In this document: positions 1 through 9,300 of the stretch, in pieces
Position numbering within the stretch: the first letter of the stretch is position 1
Layout of the letters: every line of letters starts with the position of its first letter
Source of the DNA: Ruminococcus sp.
Lineage (GTDB): Bacteria > Bacillota_A > Clostridia > Oscillospirales > Ruminococcaceae
DNA length: 64,000 nucleotides
Assembly: GCF_016283395.1 (NCBI RefSeq)
Contig: NZ_JAEEMU010000048.1
Location: forward strand, 1-64,000
Direction of reading: 5' to 3'
Notes under the pieces: generated by a model
The model's input: the letters and a program-made list of their open reading frames with translations, nothing else
Databases searched by the model: none
Told to the model about the DNA's origin: nothing
Program-made: the position numbers and the translations under genes

Positions 1-672
1 TCCGCAGGTTTTCTTAGCTTCACGTATTGTTCGGCGCAGAAAACATGAATCAAGCTTACCTGAAATATATATGTTTTCAGGATGATGCTCCTTTTCAAAT
101 ATCTTGCTGAAACGAAAAGCCTGATTGAAAATATGCATATATAACCTGAATTCCTTTTTATTCAATGCGATAGCACATTTACGAAAAATGCTTCTGCTCT
201 CCTCATTACGCTTACCGGGCATAATAATCCAGCTGAAAACATGGTAAACTGCCGCAAAAGGAAGCTTGTCTCCTATTTTTGAAAAAAGACGGGCACATCC
301 GTGAAGCAGAACATTTACTGTTGCGACTGCGCCGACCAGGATACCGAAGTCAACATACTCAGGATAAAACGCCTGGATATACTTCACAAATATGGTACCA
401 AGGGATACTCCCATGAATATAGCATGACGTACAGAATACTGATCGCATACAGCAAGTATTTCCCTGCTTATAGCATCCAAAGTTACCTCAAGCTGTGAAA
501 GCTGTAAATTACCTTCATTATGACTTGGAAGATCAACAGTAAGAACGTTGTAATGCTTTGACAGCAGCGGCAGCTGATATTTCCAAATACGTGAATTGCC
601 TCCGAAACCATGCAGCAGAACTATCGTCTCCGTGTTGCCGTCCTCGGCAGGATAAAATGTATTATGCAACAT
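1..672 (-). CDS. alpha/beta hydrolase, C-terminus outside the window
   Basis: The reading frame runs from an ATG at 672 off the left edge, giving 224 codons with no stop. A GGGAGGG ribosome site lies at 681-687. The product starts MLHNTFYPAEDG and has the alpha/beta hydrolase landmarks: an oxyanion-hole LLHGFGGNS near residue 20, the strand LTVDLPSH near residue 48, and a nucleophile elbow GVSLGT near residue 87. No signal peptide is visible, so it should act in the cytosol on a small ester or amide. The substrate cannot be told. The catalytic His would lie in the missing part. The fold assignment is firm; the specific family (an MhpC-like esterase, for example) is not. Confidence 0.85.
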   Translation of the reverse strand, partial: MLHNTFYPAEDGNTETIVLLHGFGGNSRIWKYQLPLLSKHYNVLTVDLPSHNEGNLQLSQLEVTLDAISREILAVCDQYSVRHAIFMGVSLGTIFVKYIQAFYPEYVDFGILVGAVATVNVLLHGCARLFSKIGDKLPFAAVYHVFSWIIMPGKRNEESRSIFRKCAIALNKKEFRLYMHIFNQAFRFSKIFEKEHHPENIYISGKLDSCFLRRTIREAKKTCG

Positions 673-867
673 TTATATACCCCTCCCACATATTTTATAT
701 ACATAATGTATTTTCCTTAAAGTCATTATATCACCAATTATTTTGCTAGTCAATAGCCTATTCCAAACATTTACAATTTATTTAGGTTTTGATAACAGGT
801 AATATGGCCCTACCAATAAAATACATTTGGTATAATCAACTTTTTGAAGTATTTACAGCTACCTCTA

Positions 868-1040
868 GGGAGCTGGCTTATTTTGTATCGTTATACTGCC
901 TTTCGTCGTGTGCATTTCATGTGCATTTCACCTGTTTTTTGTGCACACGGGACTGCAAATTTTCATTTAAAACTGCTTTCTACAGGCATAAGAAAAGCCT
1001 GTATTTCGGATTTTAATACTAAATTCAGGCTTCTTTAAAA
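868..1040. repeat. left copy of a tRNA-adjacent direct repeat
   Basis: This ~175 bp stretch is closely matched at about 5909-6088, in the same orientation. Shared landmarks are a CGTTATACTGCCTTTC block, tandem GTGCATTTC-type heptamers (two here, three in the other copy), a TTTTTTGTGCACACGGGACTG block, and a terminator-like hairpin built from AAAGCCTGTATTTCGGA. The rest of the gap from 690 to 1153 is AT-rich and shows no credible gene. The arrangement resembles the arm-type repeats next to a tyrosine-recombinase attachment site, but no integrase gene is in the window. Confidence 0.65.
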
Positions 1041-1042
1041 AA

Positions 1043-1063
1043 GCGGACAGAGAGGGATTCGAA
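1043..1063 (-). other. tRNA 3'-end remnant (possible attachment-site core)
   Basis: Read on the minus strand, the 21 bases start with TTCGAAT (a T-loop), continue with CCCTC (the T-stem 3' side) and TCTGTCC (the acceptor 3' strand), and end in GC. No D-arm or anticodon arm lies upstream, so this is only the last ~21 bases of a tRNA. Such fragments are what site-specific integration into a tRNA gene leaves at the far junction. Its sequence differs from the intact tRNA-Trp at 6095-6170. Confidence 0.5.
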
Positions 1064-1153
1064 TATTTTTAAATGGCTATTTTCGCCTATTTATAGCCTT
1101 TTATACTTTTCGTGTGGAATAAATGAGTGGAATAGAATTATTCTGAATGAAAA

Positions 1154-1696
1154 CTATTTCTGGTATAGCTGTTCTTTTTCGATTATTGAAATATTGATAT
1201 TTCCTGCAAATATCCTTTCCACCACGATCTGCGTCATCTCCTGCACCGACTCGGCATAACCGTTCCTTGCCCACTTCATGAAGATGCCGAAAAGCCCATA
1301 GGCAAGGTAGAAGCTTTCATAGGTATCCGAGGTCTGATTGGTGTCGCTGTCGGTCATGATGACCTCGTAAGCCGATAAAATTGCTCCGTGATGCCCCTGT
1401 CCGATGATAAGATCATTCTTTTTCCGCAGCGAGTAGCAGAAATCAAAATATCGCCTGACACGGTAGCTGTCATTGATCTGATGTTCCTTGAGCCTGTGTT
1501 CACGCTCATATTCACGCCACTTCATGATGATATAGGCGGTGATGATCTCGTCCTTTGATTTGAAGTTGCGAAAATAGGTCGCCCTGCCGATGCCGCCTTC
1601 CTCGCACAGCTCGTCCACGGTGATCTTTTCGATGTTCTTCTTTTTCATCAGCTTGAACAGCGCTTCGCCATATGCCGAGGTCACATATTCAGACAT
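1154..1696 (-). CDS. TetR/AcrR family transcriptional regulator
   Basis: An all-helical protein of ~180 residues. The N-terminal helix-turn-helix reads roughly ITVDELCEEGGIGRATYFRNF, the classic TetR signature with a TYFRNF recognition-helix end. A variable ligand and dimerisation domain follows. I start it at the ATG at 1696, which has an AAGGAAG ribosome site. The longer frame would begin at a TTG inside the operator palindrome. It is divergent from the hydrolase/esterase/transporter operon at 1842-5234, and two matching palindromes lie between them. It therefore very probably represses both itself and that operon and is released by an unknown small molecule, perhaps a substrate of the MFS transporter. 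Confidence 0.9.
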   Translation of the reverse strand: MSEYVTSAYGEALFKLMKKKNIEKITVDELCEEGGIGRATYFRNFKSKDEIITAYIIMKWREYEREHRLKEHQINDSYRVRRYFDFCYSLRKKNDLIIGQGHHGAILSAYEVIMTDSDTNQTSDTYESFYLAYGLFGIFMKWARNGYAESVQEMTQIVVERIFAGNINISIIEKEQLYQK

Positions 1697-1718
1697 TTTC
1701 CACTCTTCCTTTTTGCCG

Positions 1719-1746
1719 ATGATACTATTTCGCAAAATAGTATCAT
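1719..1746. promoter_or_regulatory. TetR operator 1 (perfect palindrome)
   Basis: Two perfect 12-base arms, ATGATACTATTT and AAATAGTATCAT, flank a CGCA centre. The site sits just upstream of the regulator's ribosome site, where bound TetR would block its own transcription. Confidence 0.75.
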
Positions 1747-1759
1747 TTTCCCGATTTTA

Positions 1760-1788
1760 TTGACTTTGCAGCCGTTTTATGATATTAT
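1760..1788 (+). promoter_or_regulatory. promoter of the hydrolase-esterase-MFS operon
   Basis: TTGACT at 1760-1765 and TATTAT at 1783-1788, 17 bases apart, read toward the gene at 1842. The -10 box lies inside the second operator-like palindrome. Confidence 0.7.
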
Positions 1789-1796
1789 AGTATCAT
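1779..1796. promoter_or_regulatory. TetR operator 2, overlapping the -10 box
   Basis: ATGATA and TATCAT form the ends of an 18-base near-palindrome that repeats the outer half-sites of operator 1. It covers the -10 region of the forward operon, so repressor binding would exclude RNA polymerase. Confidence 0.65.
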
Positions 1797-1841
1797 AGAA
1801 AAGCAGTTTTGTCAAGCACTTGACAAGAAAGGATGGTCGCT

Positions 1842-2876
1842 ATGGTAAAAAGTACAGTAAAGAAGCATAAAGCACTCAAAGTCATATTGATCGTTCTGGC
1901 TGTTATGGTCGTACTTTGCATCGGCGGATTCTTCATCGCAGCTACGCACACTCAGATCGTTGTGGGTTTCCTTCAGAAAATAGCTGATAACGGCAAACCG
2001 ATGAACTCCTATGAACCTTTGAACGAACCGCAGAACGGTTTGAAAGAAAACGGACAGTATCTTATCAGCGAGATTGAATATGCCAAGGACTACCCGAACA
2101 GCTTTCTTGACATTATATATCCCGATGAAAACAGAGAAGCCGACAGACCTACTCTGTTCTATTTCCACGGCGGCGGTTTCTTTGCAGGCAGCAAGAATAT
2201 GGGCGATCCGCTTGCCGCAAATGAAGCGACTGCTCTGATAGATGACCTTTGTGCAGCCGGATATAATATCGTCAATGTGGACTACGCTCTTGTACCCGAC
2301 GAGCATTTTCCCGTTCCGCTGATACAGGCAAATCAGGCGTTTTCATATATTATGCAGCATAGCGAGGAATATCATCTGAACATGGATCAGGTCATTCTTA
2401 TGGGTTCTTCGGCAGGGGCGATCATATCATGCCAGATGGGAACTGTTATCACAGCACCCGAATACGCAGAATTGCTCGGTATATCTCCTGCGCTTAATCC
2501 CGAACAGGTATGTGCGATCGTGGCTGATGATGCTCCGCTTGATTATGAGAGCTTTACGCTTGCCTGCAAATTTCTTGTGGGCAACTATGTGAAAGGCTCG
2601 ATTTTTCTGAACAAAGACGAACTGAACCGTTATGACTGTATCCCCCACATGACAAGCGATTATCCGCCCTCGATCATGCTCGGCAGTGAATACCGTTACG
2701 ATATGAACGAAATGCACGAAAAGCTCGATGCGCTTGGTGTTCGGAATGAGCTTGTAGATCCTTATGCTGAAAAGGGCGAGGAAAAGCCACATTGCTTTGT
2801 AGCAAATGAAAGAACCGATGAAACGGCAAAGGACGCATTCGACAAAATGCTTGCGTTTCTTGAAGCGAATACATAA
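1842..2876 (+). CDS. membrane-anchored alpha/beta hydrolase (HSL/esterase type)
   Basis: About 344 residues. I start at the ATG at 1842 (MVKSTVKK) because AAGG at 1829-1832 is well spaced from it; an ATG at 1833 overlaps that site. One N-terminal membrane segment (ILIVLAVMVVLCIGGFFIA, about residues 14-33) anchors an extracellular catalytic domain. That domain has the HGGGFFAG oxyanion motif of hormone-sensitive-lipase-type esterases near residue 107 and the nucleophile elbow GSSAGA near residue 188. A KPHCF near the C-terminus probably supplies the His. It is the first gene of a TetR-controlled operon. The substrate is unknown; given its neighbour, deacetylation of plant polysaccharide or its oligomers is one possibility. 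Confidence 0.85.
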   Translation: MVKSTVKKHKALKVILIVLAVMVVLCIGGFFIAATHTQIVVGFLQKIADNGKPMNSYEPLNEPQNGLKENGQYLISEIEYAKDYPNSFLDIIYPDENREADRPTLFYFHGGGFFAGSKNMGDPLAANEATALIDDLCAAGYNIVNVDYALVPDEHFPVPLIQANQAFSYIMQHSEEYHLNMDQVILMGSSAGAIISCQMGTVITAPEYAELLGISPALNPEQVCAIVADDAPLDYESFTLACKFLVGNYVKGSIFLNKDELNRYDCIPHMTSDYPPSIMLGSEYRYDMNEMHEKLDALGVRNELVDPYAEKGEEKPHCFVANERTDETAKDAFDKMLAFLEANT

Positions 2877-2890
2877 GAGGAGGCGTTATT

Positions 2891-4015
2891 ATGGAGAACA
2901 CAAAACCGAAAAGCAAACTGAAAAAGGTGCTTATCATCATCGGCATCATCATTTTAGTGATCGCAATAGGCATTTTTATTCTTCTGAAGCTGACATTTTT
3001 CAAAACGTTCCCGAAGCTCAAGGGTGAACCTGAGATCGGCAAGTGGTATGAAATTGATGTTGACGGCGCAAAGTCCTCGGACGGCAGTGAATGGCACGGC
3101 ATATTCCGCAAGGGTACGGAAAACAAGGTGGTCGTGTATTTCTTCGGCGGCGGTGTAAGCATCACCCCTGAGACTTCTGAGGGCGGCAAGGAATTCTATG
3201 CGACCAATATGACAGCTCAGGATTTTGTCGCACAGGGCGGTATCGGCAGCACGGCGGAGGAGAATCCGTTCAAGGACTGGAGCTTTATCGTGATCCCCTA
3301 TGCGACCGGCGATTTTCACGCAGGCACGGGAATTTACGAGGGCAAAAAGACTGTGTATCACACAGGATACAGCAATTACTCCGCTTATGTGGAACAGGTC
3401 AAGCAGTATATCGGAGAGCCAGACACGCTGCTTGTAACAGGCTTTTCGGCAGGTGGCTTTGCGACTTCCTTGCTGGCTGACGATGTGATCGACCGTTTTC
3501 CAAGTGCTGAAAATGTGACGGTCTGTGTTGACAGCTCGCTCCTGCTTTATGAAGGCTGGCACGAAACGGCTGTAAATTTGTGGAAAGCTCCGACTGAAAT
3601 ATCAGAAAGACTGACCACAAACAACCTTGTCCTTGACAGTCTGACCGCACTCCATGAAAAGCGTGGTAACAGCGTGAAAATACTATTTGACTGCTCTTAT
3701 CGTGATGATACGCTGATGCAATATCAGTCCTATATCGACAGCGGAAAAATGGATAAGACAAAAGAACTTGGCGACAACTTTCAGCATGATCTGAAAGAAA
3801 TGGTAAACGGCTTGCAGACGAATATCCCCGATGTGGGTATCTATGTCTGGAGCTGCGGAGAAGATGCAAATACCCATAATACCCAGCATACGATCATCTC
3901 TGCGAATGTATTTGACAAGCTCGGAAACGATCGAAGTGTCGGTGAGTGGATATATGATGCAGTGAACGGCGATGTAAAAACCTACGGGCTGGAACTGCTC
4001 GATAAAACATTCTGA
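2891..4015 (+). CDS. pectinacetylesterase-like (PAE/Notum fold) membrane-anchored esterase
   Basis: 374 residues preceded by an AGGAGG site. Lys-rich residues and a strongly hydrophobic helix (about 13-34) anchor it in the membrane. The body carries features of the pectinacetylesterase/Notum family: VVVYFFGGGV near residue 78, a DFHAGTGIYEG and YHTGYSNYSAY block near residues 140-165, and the nucleophile elbow GFSAGGFAT near residue 186. A late GEDANTHNTQH segment could hold the Asp/His pair. In characterised relatives the enzyme removes O-acetyl groups from pectin. It lies 14 bp after the first hydrolase and one base before the transporter gene, so the three are cotranscribed. Confidence 0.75.
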   Translation: MENTKPKSKLKKVLIIIGIIILVIAIGIFILLKLTFFKTFPKLKGEPEIGKWYEIDVDGAKSSDGSEWHGIFRKGTENKVVVYFFGGGVSITPETSEGGKEFYATNMTAQDFVAQGGIGSTAEENPFKDWSFIVIPYATGDFHAGTGIYEGKKTVYHTGYSNYSAYVEQVKQYIGEPDTLLVTGFSAGGFATSLLADDVIDRFPSAENVTVCVDSSLLLYEGWHETAVNLWKAPTEISERLTTNNLVLDSLTALHEKRGNSVKILFDCSYRDDTLMQYQSYIDSGKMDKTKELGDNFQHDLKEMVNGLQTNIPDVGIYVWSCGEDANTHNTQHTIISANVFDKLGNDRSVGEWIYDAVNGDVKTYGLELLDKTF

Positions 4016-4016
4016 G

Positions 4017-5234
4017 ATGAGGATCATTAAGAATATATCCTATAAAACAACACTGATAGCCTGCTTTATCGGATATGTGATACAGGCGATAGTCAACAAC
4101 TTTGTGCCTCTGCTGTTTCTGCGGTTTCAGGCTGAATTTGGTATCGCTTTGGCACAGATCACATGGCTCATAACGATCAACTTTATTGTACAGCTTACAG
4201 TGGACGCAGTTGCTCCTGCCTTTGTGGATAAGATCGGCTATCGGGCATCTATGCAGCTTTCGCATATCCTGTCAGCATCGGGATTTCTGCTGATGACAGT
4301 TTTACCCGACAGGCTCCCGTCACCCTTCGCAGGACTTGTGATCTGCGTAACACTGTATGCAGTAGGCGGAGGACTGCTTGAAGTGCTTGTAAGCCCCATC
4401 GTTGAGGCTTGTCCGACAGACAACAAGGAGACGACAATGTCCTTGCTCCACTCCTTCTACTGTTGGGGACAAGCGGCTACCGTGCTGTTATCAACTGTGT
4501 TTTTTGCCCTTGCAGGAATAGAGCATTGGCGTATACTTGGTGCTTTATGGGCAATCGTACCGATGTTGAATTTTATTCTTTTCCTGAAAGTACCCATTGC
4601 CACGCTATCCGAAACAAGAGGGCAGGAATCGGGATTTGCTGAACTGATAAAAACACCTCAATTCCTATTTTTCTGCCTGATGATGCTTTGTGCAGGTGCT
4701 TGTGAGCTGACGGTAAGCCAGTGGGCATCTGCCTTCGCCGAATCAGGACTGCACATCTCAAAATCCGCAGGAGACCTGATCGGGACTATGGGATTTGCGC
4801 TGTGTATGGGCAGTGCAAGAGCGATGTTTGGCAAATTTGGGGAGAAGATACCGCTGCAAAAGGTAATGCTCGCATCGTCCGTTTTATGCGTTGGGAGCTA
4901 TCTGCTGATCGGTCTGACAAAAGCTCCGGCAGCCGGACTGATCGGCTGTATGCTGTGCGGATTATCCGTTGGGATATTCTGGCCGGGAACTTTCAGTCTC
5001 TCAGCCGCAAGGCTCAGAAACGGCGGAACGCTGATGTTTGCATTACTGGCGCTTGCAGGTGATCTGGGGTGCGGTGCAGGTCCTACGATTGCAGGAAAGG
5101 CATCTGCCTTGTTTGGGAGCGATCTGCACAGGGGTATCTTATGCGGTATTGTGTTTCCGTGTATCATGCTCTGCTGTGTTCTTCTGATGGATAAGGAATA
5201 TCAGAAAGGAAAGGTCAGAAATAGAGGCAAATAA
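4017..5234 (+). CDS. major facilitator superfamily transporter
   Basis: 405 residues with about twelve hydrophobic segments in two halves. The N-terminal half includes FVDKIGYRASMQLSH, which resembles the MFS loop 2-3 motif. The gene starts one base after the stop of the esterase gene, so translation is coupled. General resemblance is to the fucose permease/FucP-like branch, but I see no residue set that names the substrate. The TetR control and the two esterases argue for uptake or efflux of a small product or inducer linked to ester hydrolysis. Confidence 0.85.
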   Translation: MRIIKNISYKTTLIACFIGYVIQAIVNNFVPLLFLRFQAEFGIALAQITWLITINFIVQLTVDAVAPAFVDKIGYRASMQLSHILSASGFLLMTVLPDRLPSPFAGLVICVTLYAVGGGLLEVLVSPIVEACPTDNKETTMSLLHSFYCWGQAATVLLSTVFFALAGIEHWRILGALWAIVPMLNFILFLKVPIATLSETRGQESGFAELIKTPQFLFFCLMMLCAGACELTVSQWASAFAESGLHISKSAGDLIGTMGFALCMGSARAMFGKFGEKIPLQKVMLASSVLCVGSYLLIGLTKAPAAGLIGCMLCGLSVGIFWPGTFSLSAARLRNGGTLMFALLALAGDLGCGAGPTIAGKASALFGSDLHRGILCGIVFPCIMLCCVLLMDKEYQKGKVRNRGK

Positions 5235-5253
5235 GAAAAGAGGTCATAAGACA

Positions 5254-5861
5254 TTGAAGATCATCGGTATCATACTGCTGATACTTTTCTCTGTTGGACT
5301 GATATCTTCATCAAGGGTAAGATACACGAACGCCGTCTGTGGTACGATGATGACTATTTCGATGATCTCAAGACAGATGCTGTGATTGAAAAGAAATATT
5401 CCGGCAGAGGCAGCTTTGAGACTGCCTGCACTGAATTCAAGAGCGATAACAGCAGGATCAACACAATCAGGGTGTTTTATCCTGCGGAGCTTGCAGACAG
5501 CAACAGATCCTATCCGATGATCGTTTCGGTCAATGCAAGCGGTACACGGGCAAGAAATTATATGGCTGTGCTTGACAGGATCGCTTCATGGGAATTTATT
5601 GTGGTCGGCAACGATGATCCGCAGTCCGGCACGGGGGAAACTGTATCGCAGACACTTGATCTTATCCTGAATATCGGTGCTGACAGCGAATTGTACGGCA
5701 AGATCGACAAAAACAATATCGGTATCATCGGATATTCGCAAGGCGGTGCCGGAGCGATGTGTGCAGTTACGAATTTTGATAATGGAAAGCTGTATAAGAC
5801 GATATTCACAGGCAGTGCAGCTGAATTCTTGGAGGAGTATAGCAACGGTAACATTCATTGA
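5254..5861 (+). pseudogene. alpha/beta hydrolase, frameshifted and truncated
   Basis: An AAAAGAGGT ribosome site is followed at 5254 by a TTG that opens a membrane-helix frame (LKIIGIILLILFSVGL). That frame ends soon after. The continuation (IFIKGKIHERRLWYDDDYFDDL and onward) is in another frame, which stays open through 5382-5861. The body holds MIVSVNASGTRARNYMAVLDR and a nucleophile elbow IGYSQGGAGA, typical of dienelactone-hydrolase-like enzymes. It then stops after the TGSAAEFLEEY strand, well short of the catalytic Asp/His region. The gene therefore has a frameshift near 5300 and lost its 3' end near the right-hand repeat. A short product from an internal ATG at 5382 is possible but would lack the active site. 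Confidence 0.65.
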
Positions 5862-5895
5862 AAGCTTTTTGTTAATGAATATTTTTAAATAGAAT

Positions 5896-5928
5896 CAGCT
5901 CCCGTAAAGGGAGCTGGCTTCTTTTCTT
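5896..5928 (+). terminator. rho-independent terminator
   Basis: CAGCTCCC (5896-5903) pairs with GGGAGCTG (5909-5916) around a GTAAA loop, followed by the T-rich run GCTTCTTTTCTT. It closes the cassette that begins at 1842. Confidence 0.6.
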
Positions 5929-6088
5929 ATCGTTATACTGCCTTTCAGTCGTGTGCATTCCGTGTGCATTTCATGTGCATTACACCTGTTTTTTGTGCAC
6001 ACGGGACTGCAAATTTTCATTTAAAACTGCTTTCTGTATGTAACAGAAAAGCCTGTATTTCGGAGTTTTTCTCGAAATGCAGGCTTTA
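5909..6088. repeat. right copy of the tRNA-adjacent direct repeat
   Basis: It matches 868-1040 in the same orientation: the CGTTATACTGCCTTTC block, then three GTGCATT units here instead of two, the GTGCACACGGGACTG block, and the shared terminator hairpin. It abuts the 3' end of the intact tRNA-Trp. Together the two copies bracket the TetR cassette of about 5 kb. Confidence 0.65.
6044..6088 (-). terminator. terminator of tRNA-Trp
   Basis: On the minus strand AAAGCCTGCATTTCG pairs with CGAAATACAGGCTTT (one mismatch) and is followed by T residues, a few bases after the tRNA CCA end. Confidence 0.7.
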
Positions 6089-6094
6089 TCGTTC

Positions 6095-6170
6095 TGGCAG
6101 GGGCAGAAGGACTTGAACCCTCGGCACGCGGTTTTGGAGACCGCTGCTCTACCAACTGAGCTATACCCCT
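6095..6170 (-). tRNA. tRNA-Trp (anticodon CCA)
   Basis: 76 bases fold as a complete cloverleaf on the minus strand. The acceptor strand AGGGGTA pairs with TGCCCCT and the D arm is GCTC-AGTTGGTA-GAGC. The anticodon stem GCGGT/ACCGC carries loop CTCCAAA with anticodon CCA. The T arm is GAGGG-TTCAAGT-CCTTC, and G followed by an encoded CCA forms the end. Confidence 0.95.
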
Positions 6171-6292
6171 ATGTTTTTTGCTGCTCATCAACTGCAACAT
6201 GATAATTATATCAGAAAATGAATAAAATGTCAACAGTTTTATAAAAAATTTATTTTTTAACTTTATACTGATAAGATTTCAAATAAATGATA

Positions 6293-6321
6293 GTTCACCC
6301 CCTCGAAGTGAGGGGGTGAAC
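6293..6321 (-). terminator. strong hairpin terminator after the CotH gene
   Basis: GTTCACCCCCTC and GAGGGGGTGAAC form a perfect 12-bp stem around a 5-base loop, 11 bases beyond the CotH-gene stop. A/T-rich sequence lies on both sides, so it may work in either direction. Confidence 0.7.
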
Positions 6322-6331
6322 TGCTGTATCA

Positions 6332-9300
6332 TTAGAATCTTAATGCTGAACGGATGATCTGGAAACGAGCAATGAGGAAGTCAATAACAGAAGTGTTGTT
6401 ATTGAACATTCCGCCGCCGCCTCCACCGAAGCCGCCAAAGCCGCCGAAGCCGCCTCCACCGAAGCCGCCGCCGCCAAAGCCGCCGAAGCCGCCTTCAAAT
6501 GCCCAGCTTTCTTCTGTGATTATAGTATCTTCGGGTTCATCAGAGTTGAACTGGAAGCCCCAGTTGCCCTGCTGACCCCACTGCTGATTGTTGCCCTGCT
6601 GACCTTGCTGGCCCCACTGCTGGTTGTTGCCTTGCTGGCCCCACTGCTGGTTGTTGCCTTGCTGGCCCCACTGCTGGTTGTTGCCCTGCTGGCCCCACTG
6701 CTGATTGTTGCCCTGCTGACCCCACTGCTGATTGTTGCCCTGCTGACCTTGCTGGCCCCACTGCTGGTTATTGCCCTGCTGGCCGCCGCTTGTCTGGAGA
6801 CCGTTAGCACTCTTAGTTGTATTTGCGTTGAACTGATCAACTGTGAATGCTGAAAGCGGATCTGCCTGAATGTGAGGACGGATCATGTCAGCGATCTTAG
6901 TAACAAATGACTCAGGGTCGCTGTAGTAGTTAAGGATATCCTTTACATAGCCGACATACATATCGTAGTATTCAGGTATCTGGAGAAGTCTTGCGAAAGG
7001 TCTGTACTCGAGAGTAGCCTGATAGAGGCTTGTAGTGATATCAGAGTTTACAGCATCAGTACCGCCCATAAAGTTACCTAAGCAGAGGTTGTAGTCCCAG
7101 CCTACGAAGTAGTGCTTGCCGCCTGTGTAGATAAGGTAGTAGTTATGTGCCAGTGAACCGTTATAGCTGTCGTAGTTACACATTACAGCATTAACTGCAA
7201 AGCCCTTGAGGAAGCTTGGAACGTCCATGATATCCTCGATGAACTTATAGTTTGAAGAAGTCATCTTGTTGATAGCTGTCTTGAGTTCTTCAAGATGTGT
7301 GAGCTGCTCATCGTTACCGAACTTAAGGTCAAGGTTACTTACAGGCATATTCTGTGTGAATGTGCTGTAGCTGTCTCCGCCGCCGAAGCCGCCGAACATA
7401 CCGCCGCCGCCTGCCTGGTTGCTTCTTTCGGTAGCCTTGTAGAGGTTGGAATCGTCATCTATAGCATAACGCTCTGCGAGAGTTGTGCCCGGCTGCTCAG
7501 CGATCATGTAGAAGCTGTAGAGCTTACCGTTGAGGTACATATCGGAGTATCCAGCCTTAGGAGCAACACCGTCTATCTCATACATAGCATCGTAGCAGAT
7601 GATATCTCTCATGCATGAAGGATCTGAATAGAAGTTGTTTACACAGAACTCTGTGAGTCCGTGGTAGTTGTTGAGCTTTTCATACTTGTCGAGCTTGAAG
7701 CGGAAGCTGTACTTTCCGTTCTGTACCATCATTCTTGAGCTGTTGCCCTTGGTTCTGATACCAACATTCTTGATCTCCTCGCCGTCGATAACTACGTCAC
7801 AAGGTGCCCACTCTTCGTTCTGAGCTACTCTCATAAAGTTGTTCCAGTCATTTTCTGACATCTTAACTTCAACCTTATGAACTGATGACTGATCGAAAAG
7901 CTCACCGTAGAGCTGCTCTTCGTCATCCATGTCATTGTTTACGTCCTTGTATGAAGCAGGCTTGCCGGCCTTGAAAGTATTGCCTGAGCTGTGCTTCTGC
8001 TTGATACCGCCTGCAAATAACTTGTAGCTTGTGCCGTCTGCAAGGTCAGGTGAAGAAACAAGAGCAAACTTATACTTCTTGAGAGTATTTACTTCAAGAA
8101 TGATCTTGTTTGAAGAATCAGTAATAGCTATAGGATTGTTCTTTGACCATTCCTTAGCAAAGTCAAAGAGCATAGCTGACTGAGCTGTAGAAGTAAGGTT
8201 CTCTATCTGATAGTCTGTAGAAGTTGCAACGATAGTACCACCTGTAAGATTGATGTTGCCTACGCTTGTAAGGCTCTTATCACCGTTGGCACTGATATCA
8301 CCGCCTGAGATATTGATATCTGTTTCAGCCTGGATAGCGTCCTTGCCACTCTTAATGCCGATCTTACCGCCTTCGATATCAACGTTGCCCTTTGAGGACT
8401 TGATACCGTCGCCTTCAGCATTGATGTTAATAGTACCGTCCTTTACAACAACTGACTTCTTACCCTTTATAGCGTCGTTTCCGTCAGTCTTGTTGAGCGT
8501 CTCGACATTGATAATACCGCCGGTGAGCTTGATATCGTTGTTACATACGATAGCAGGCTGAACGTTAGCAGTTATAGTGAGAACGCCTGTACCTGAATCG
8601 CCGCCCTTGATAGTGAGATCGTCCTTAGCTTCGATAATAGCACTTTCAAGGAAGTCACCTGTGTAAGCAGCCTCGGTATCAGAAATAGTATTCTCTGTTC
8701 CGTCTGCGATAGTGATAGAAGTCTTGTCTGCATTCTTTATAAGAATAGCAGGAGCGCTCTTGCCTGTGATCTTAACACCGTTGAGTACAAGCTTTACAGT
8801 ATCTGGATCAGCCTTTTCATCAGGAACTTCAACGTAGATCTGACCGTCACTGAGAGTACCATCGATAGTGTAAGTACCTGAATGTGAGATAGTAACCTTT
8901 GATCCGCTTGCAGTAGCATATTTACCGTCAACAGTTATTGAATTGCCGTTGAGGTGGATCTTTGTGTTTACATCTTCCTTAGGAACTGTAACTACTGTTT
9001 CTGTAGTGGTCGTTGCAGTAGTTGTTGTAACAACAGCAGTAGTAGTGCTTGTCTGACCGCCGTTGTCCTTGTATGACTCGGGAAGTGAAGTAATAGCATT
9101 GAGCAGGTAACGCTGTATGGAAAGAGCATCGCTTGAAGTAAGACCTGAACCTCTTTCAAATACATCGGCTCTGTCTGCACCTTCCTGAGTGATGTGACCT
9201 TCTGCTGTTCCTGTTACTCCGTATTTACTTGGATTTGCAAGAGACTGCATGATAAGTACTGCATCTGACATATCTACGGTTCCGTCGCCGTTTGCGTCAC

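Noticed and set aside
789..1038. Two small forward ORFs (75 and 64 codons)
   Set aside because: They lie within the direct repeat, overlap in different frames, have no ribosome site and show no protein-like composition.
6021..6233. 70-codon ORF on the minus strand
   Set aside because: It is a translation of the tRNA-Trp gene and its terminator.
6561..6789. CRISPR-like array
   Set aside because: The regular units are 27-bp coding repeats in one frame with no unique spacers and no cas genes nearby.
6605..6853. 82-codon forward ORF with LAPLLVVAL repeats
   Set aside because: It is a shadow of the GQQGNNQQW repeat on the other strand.
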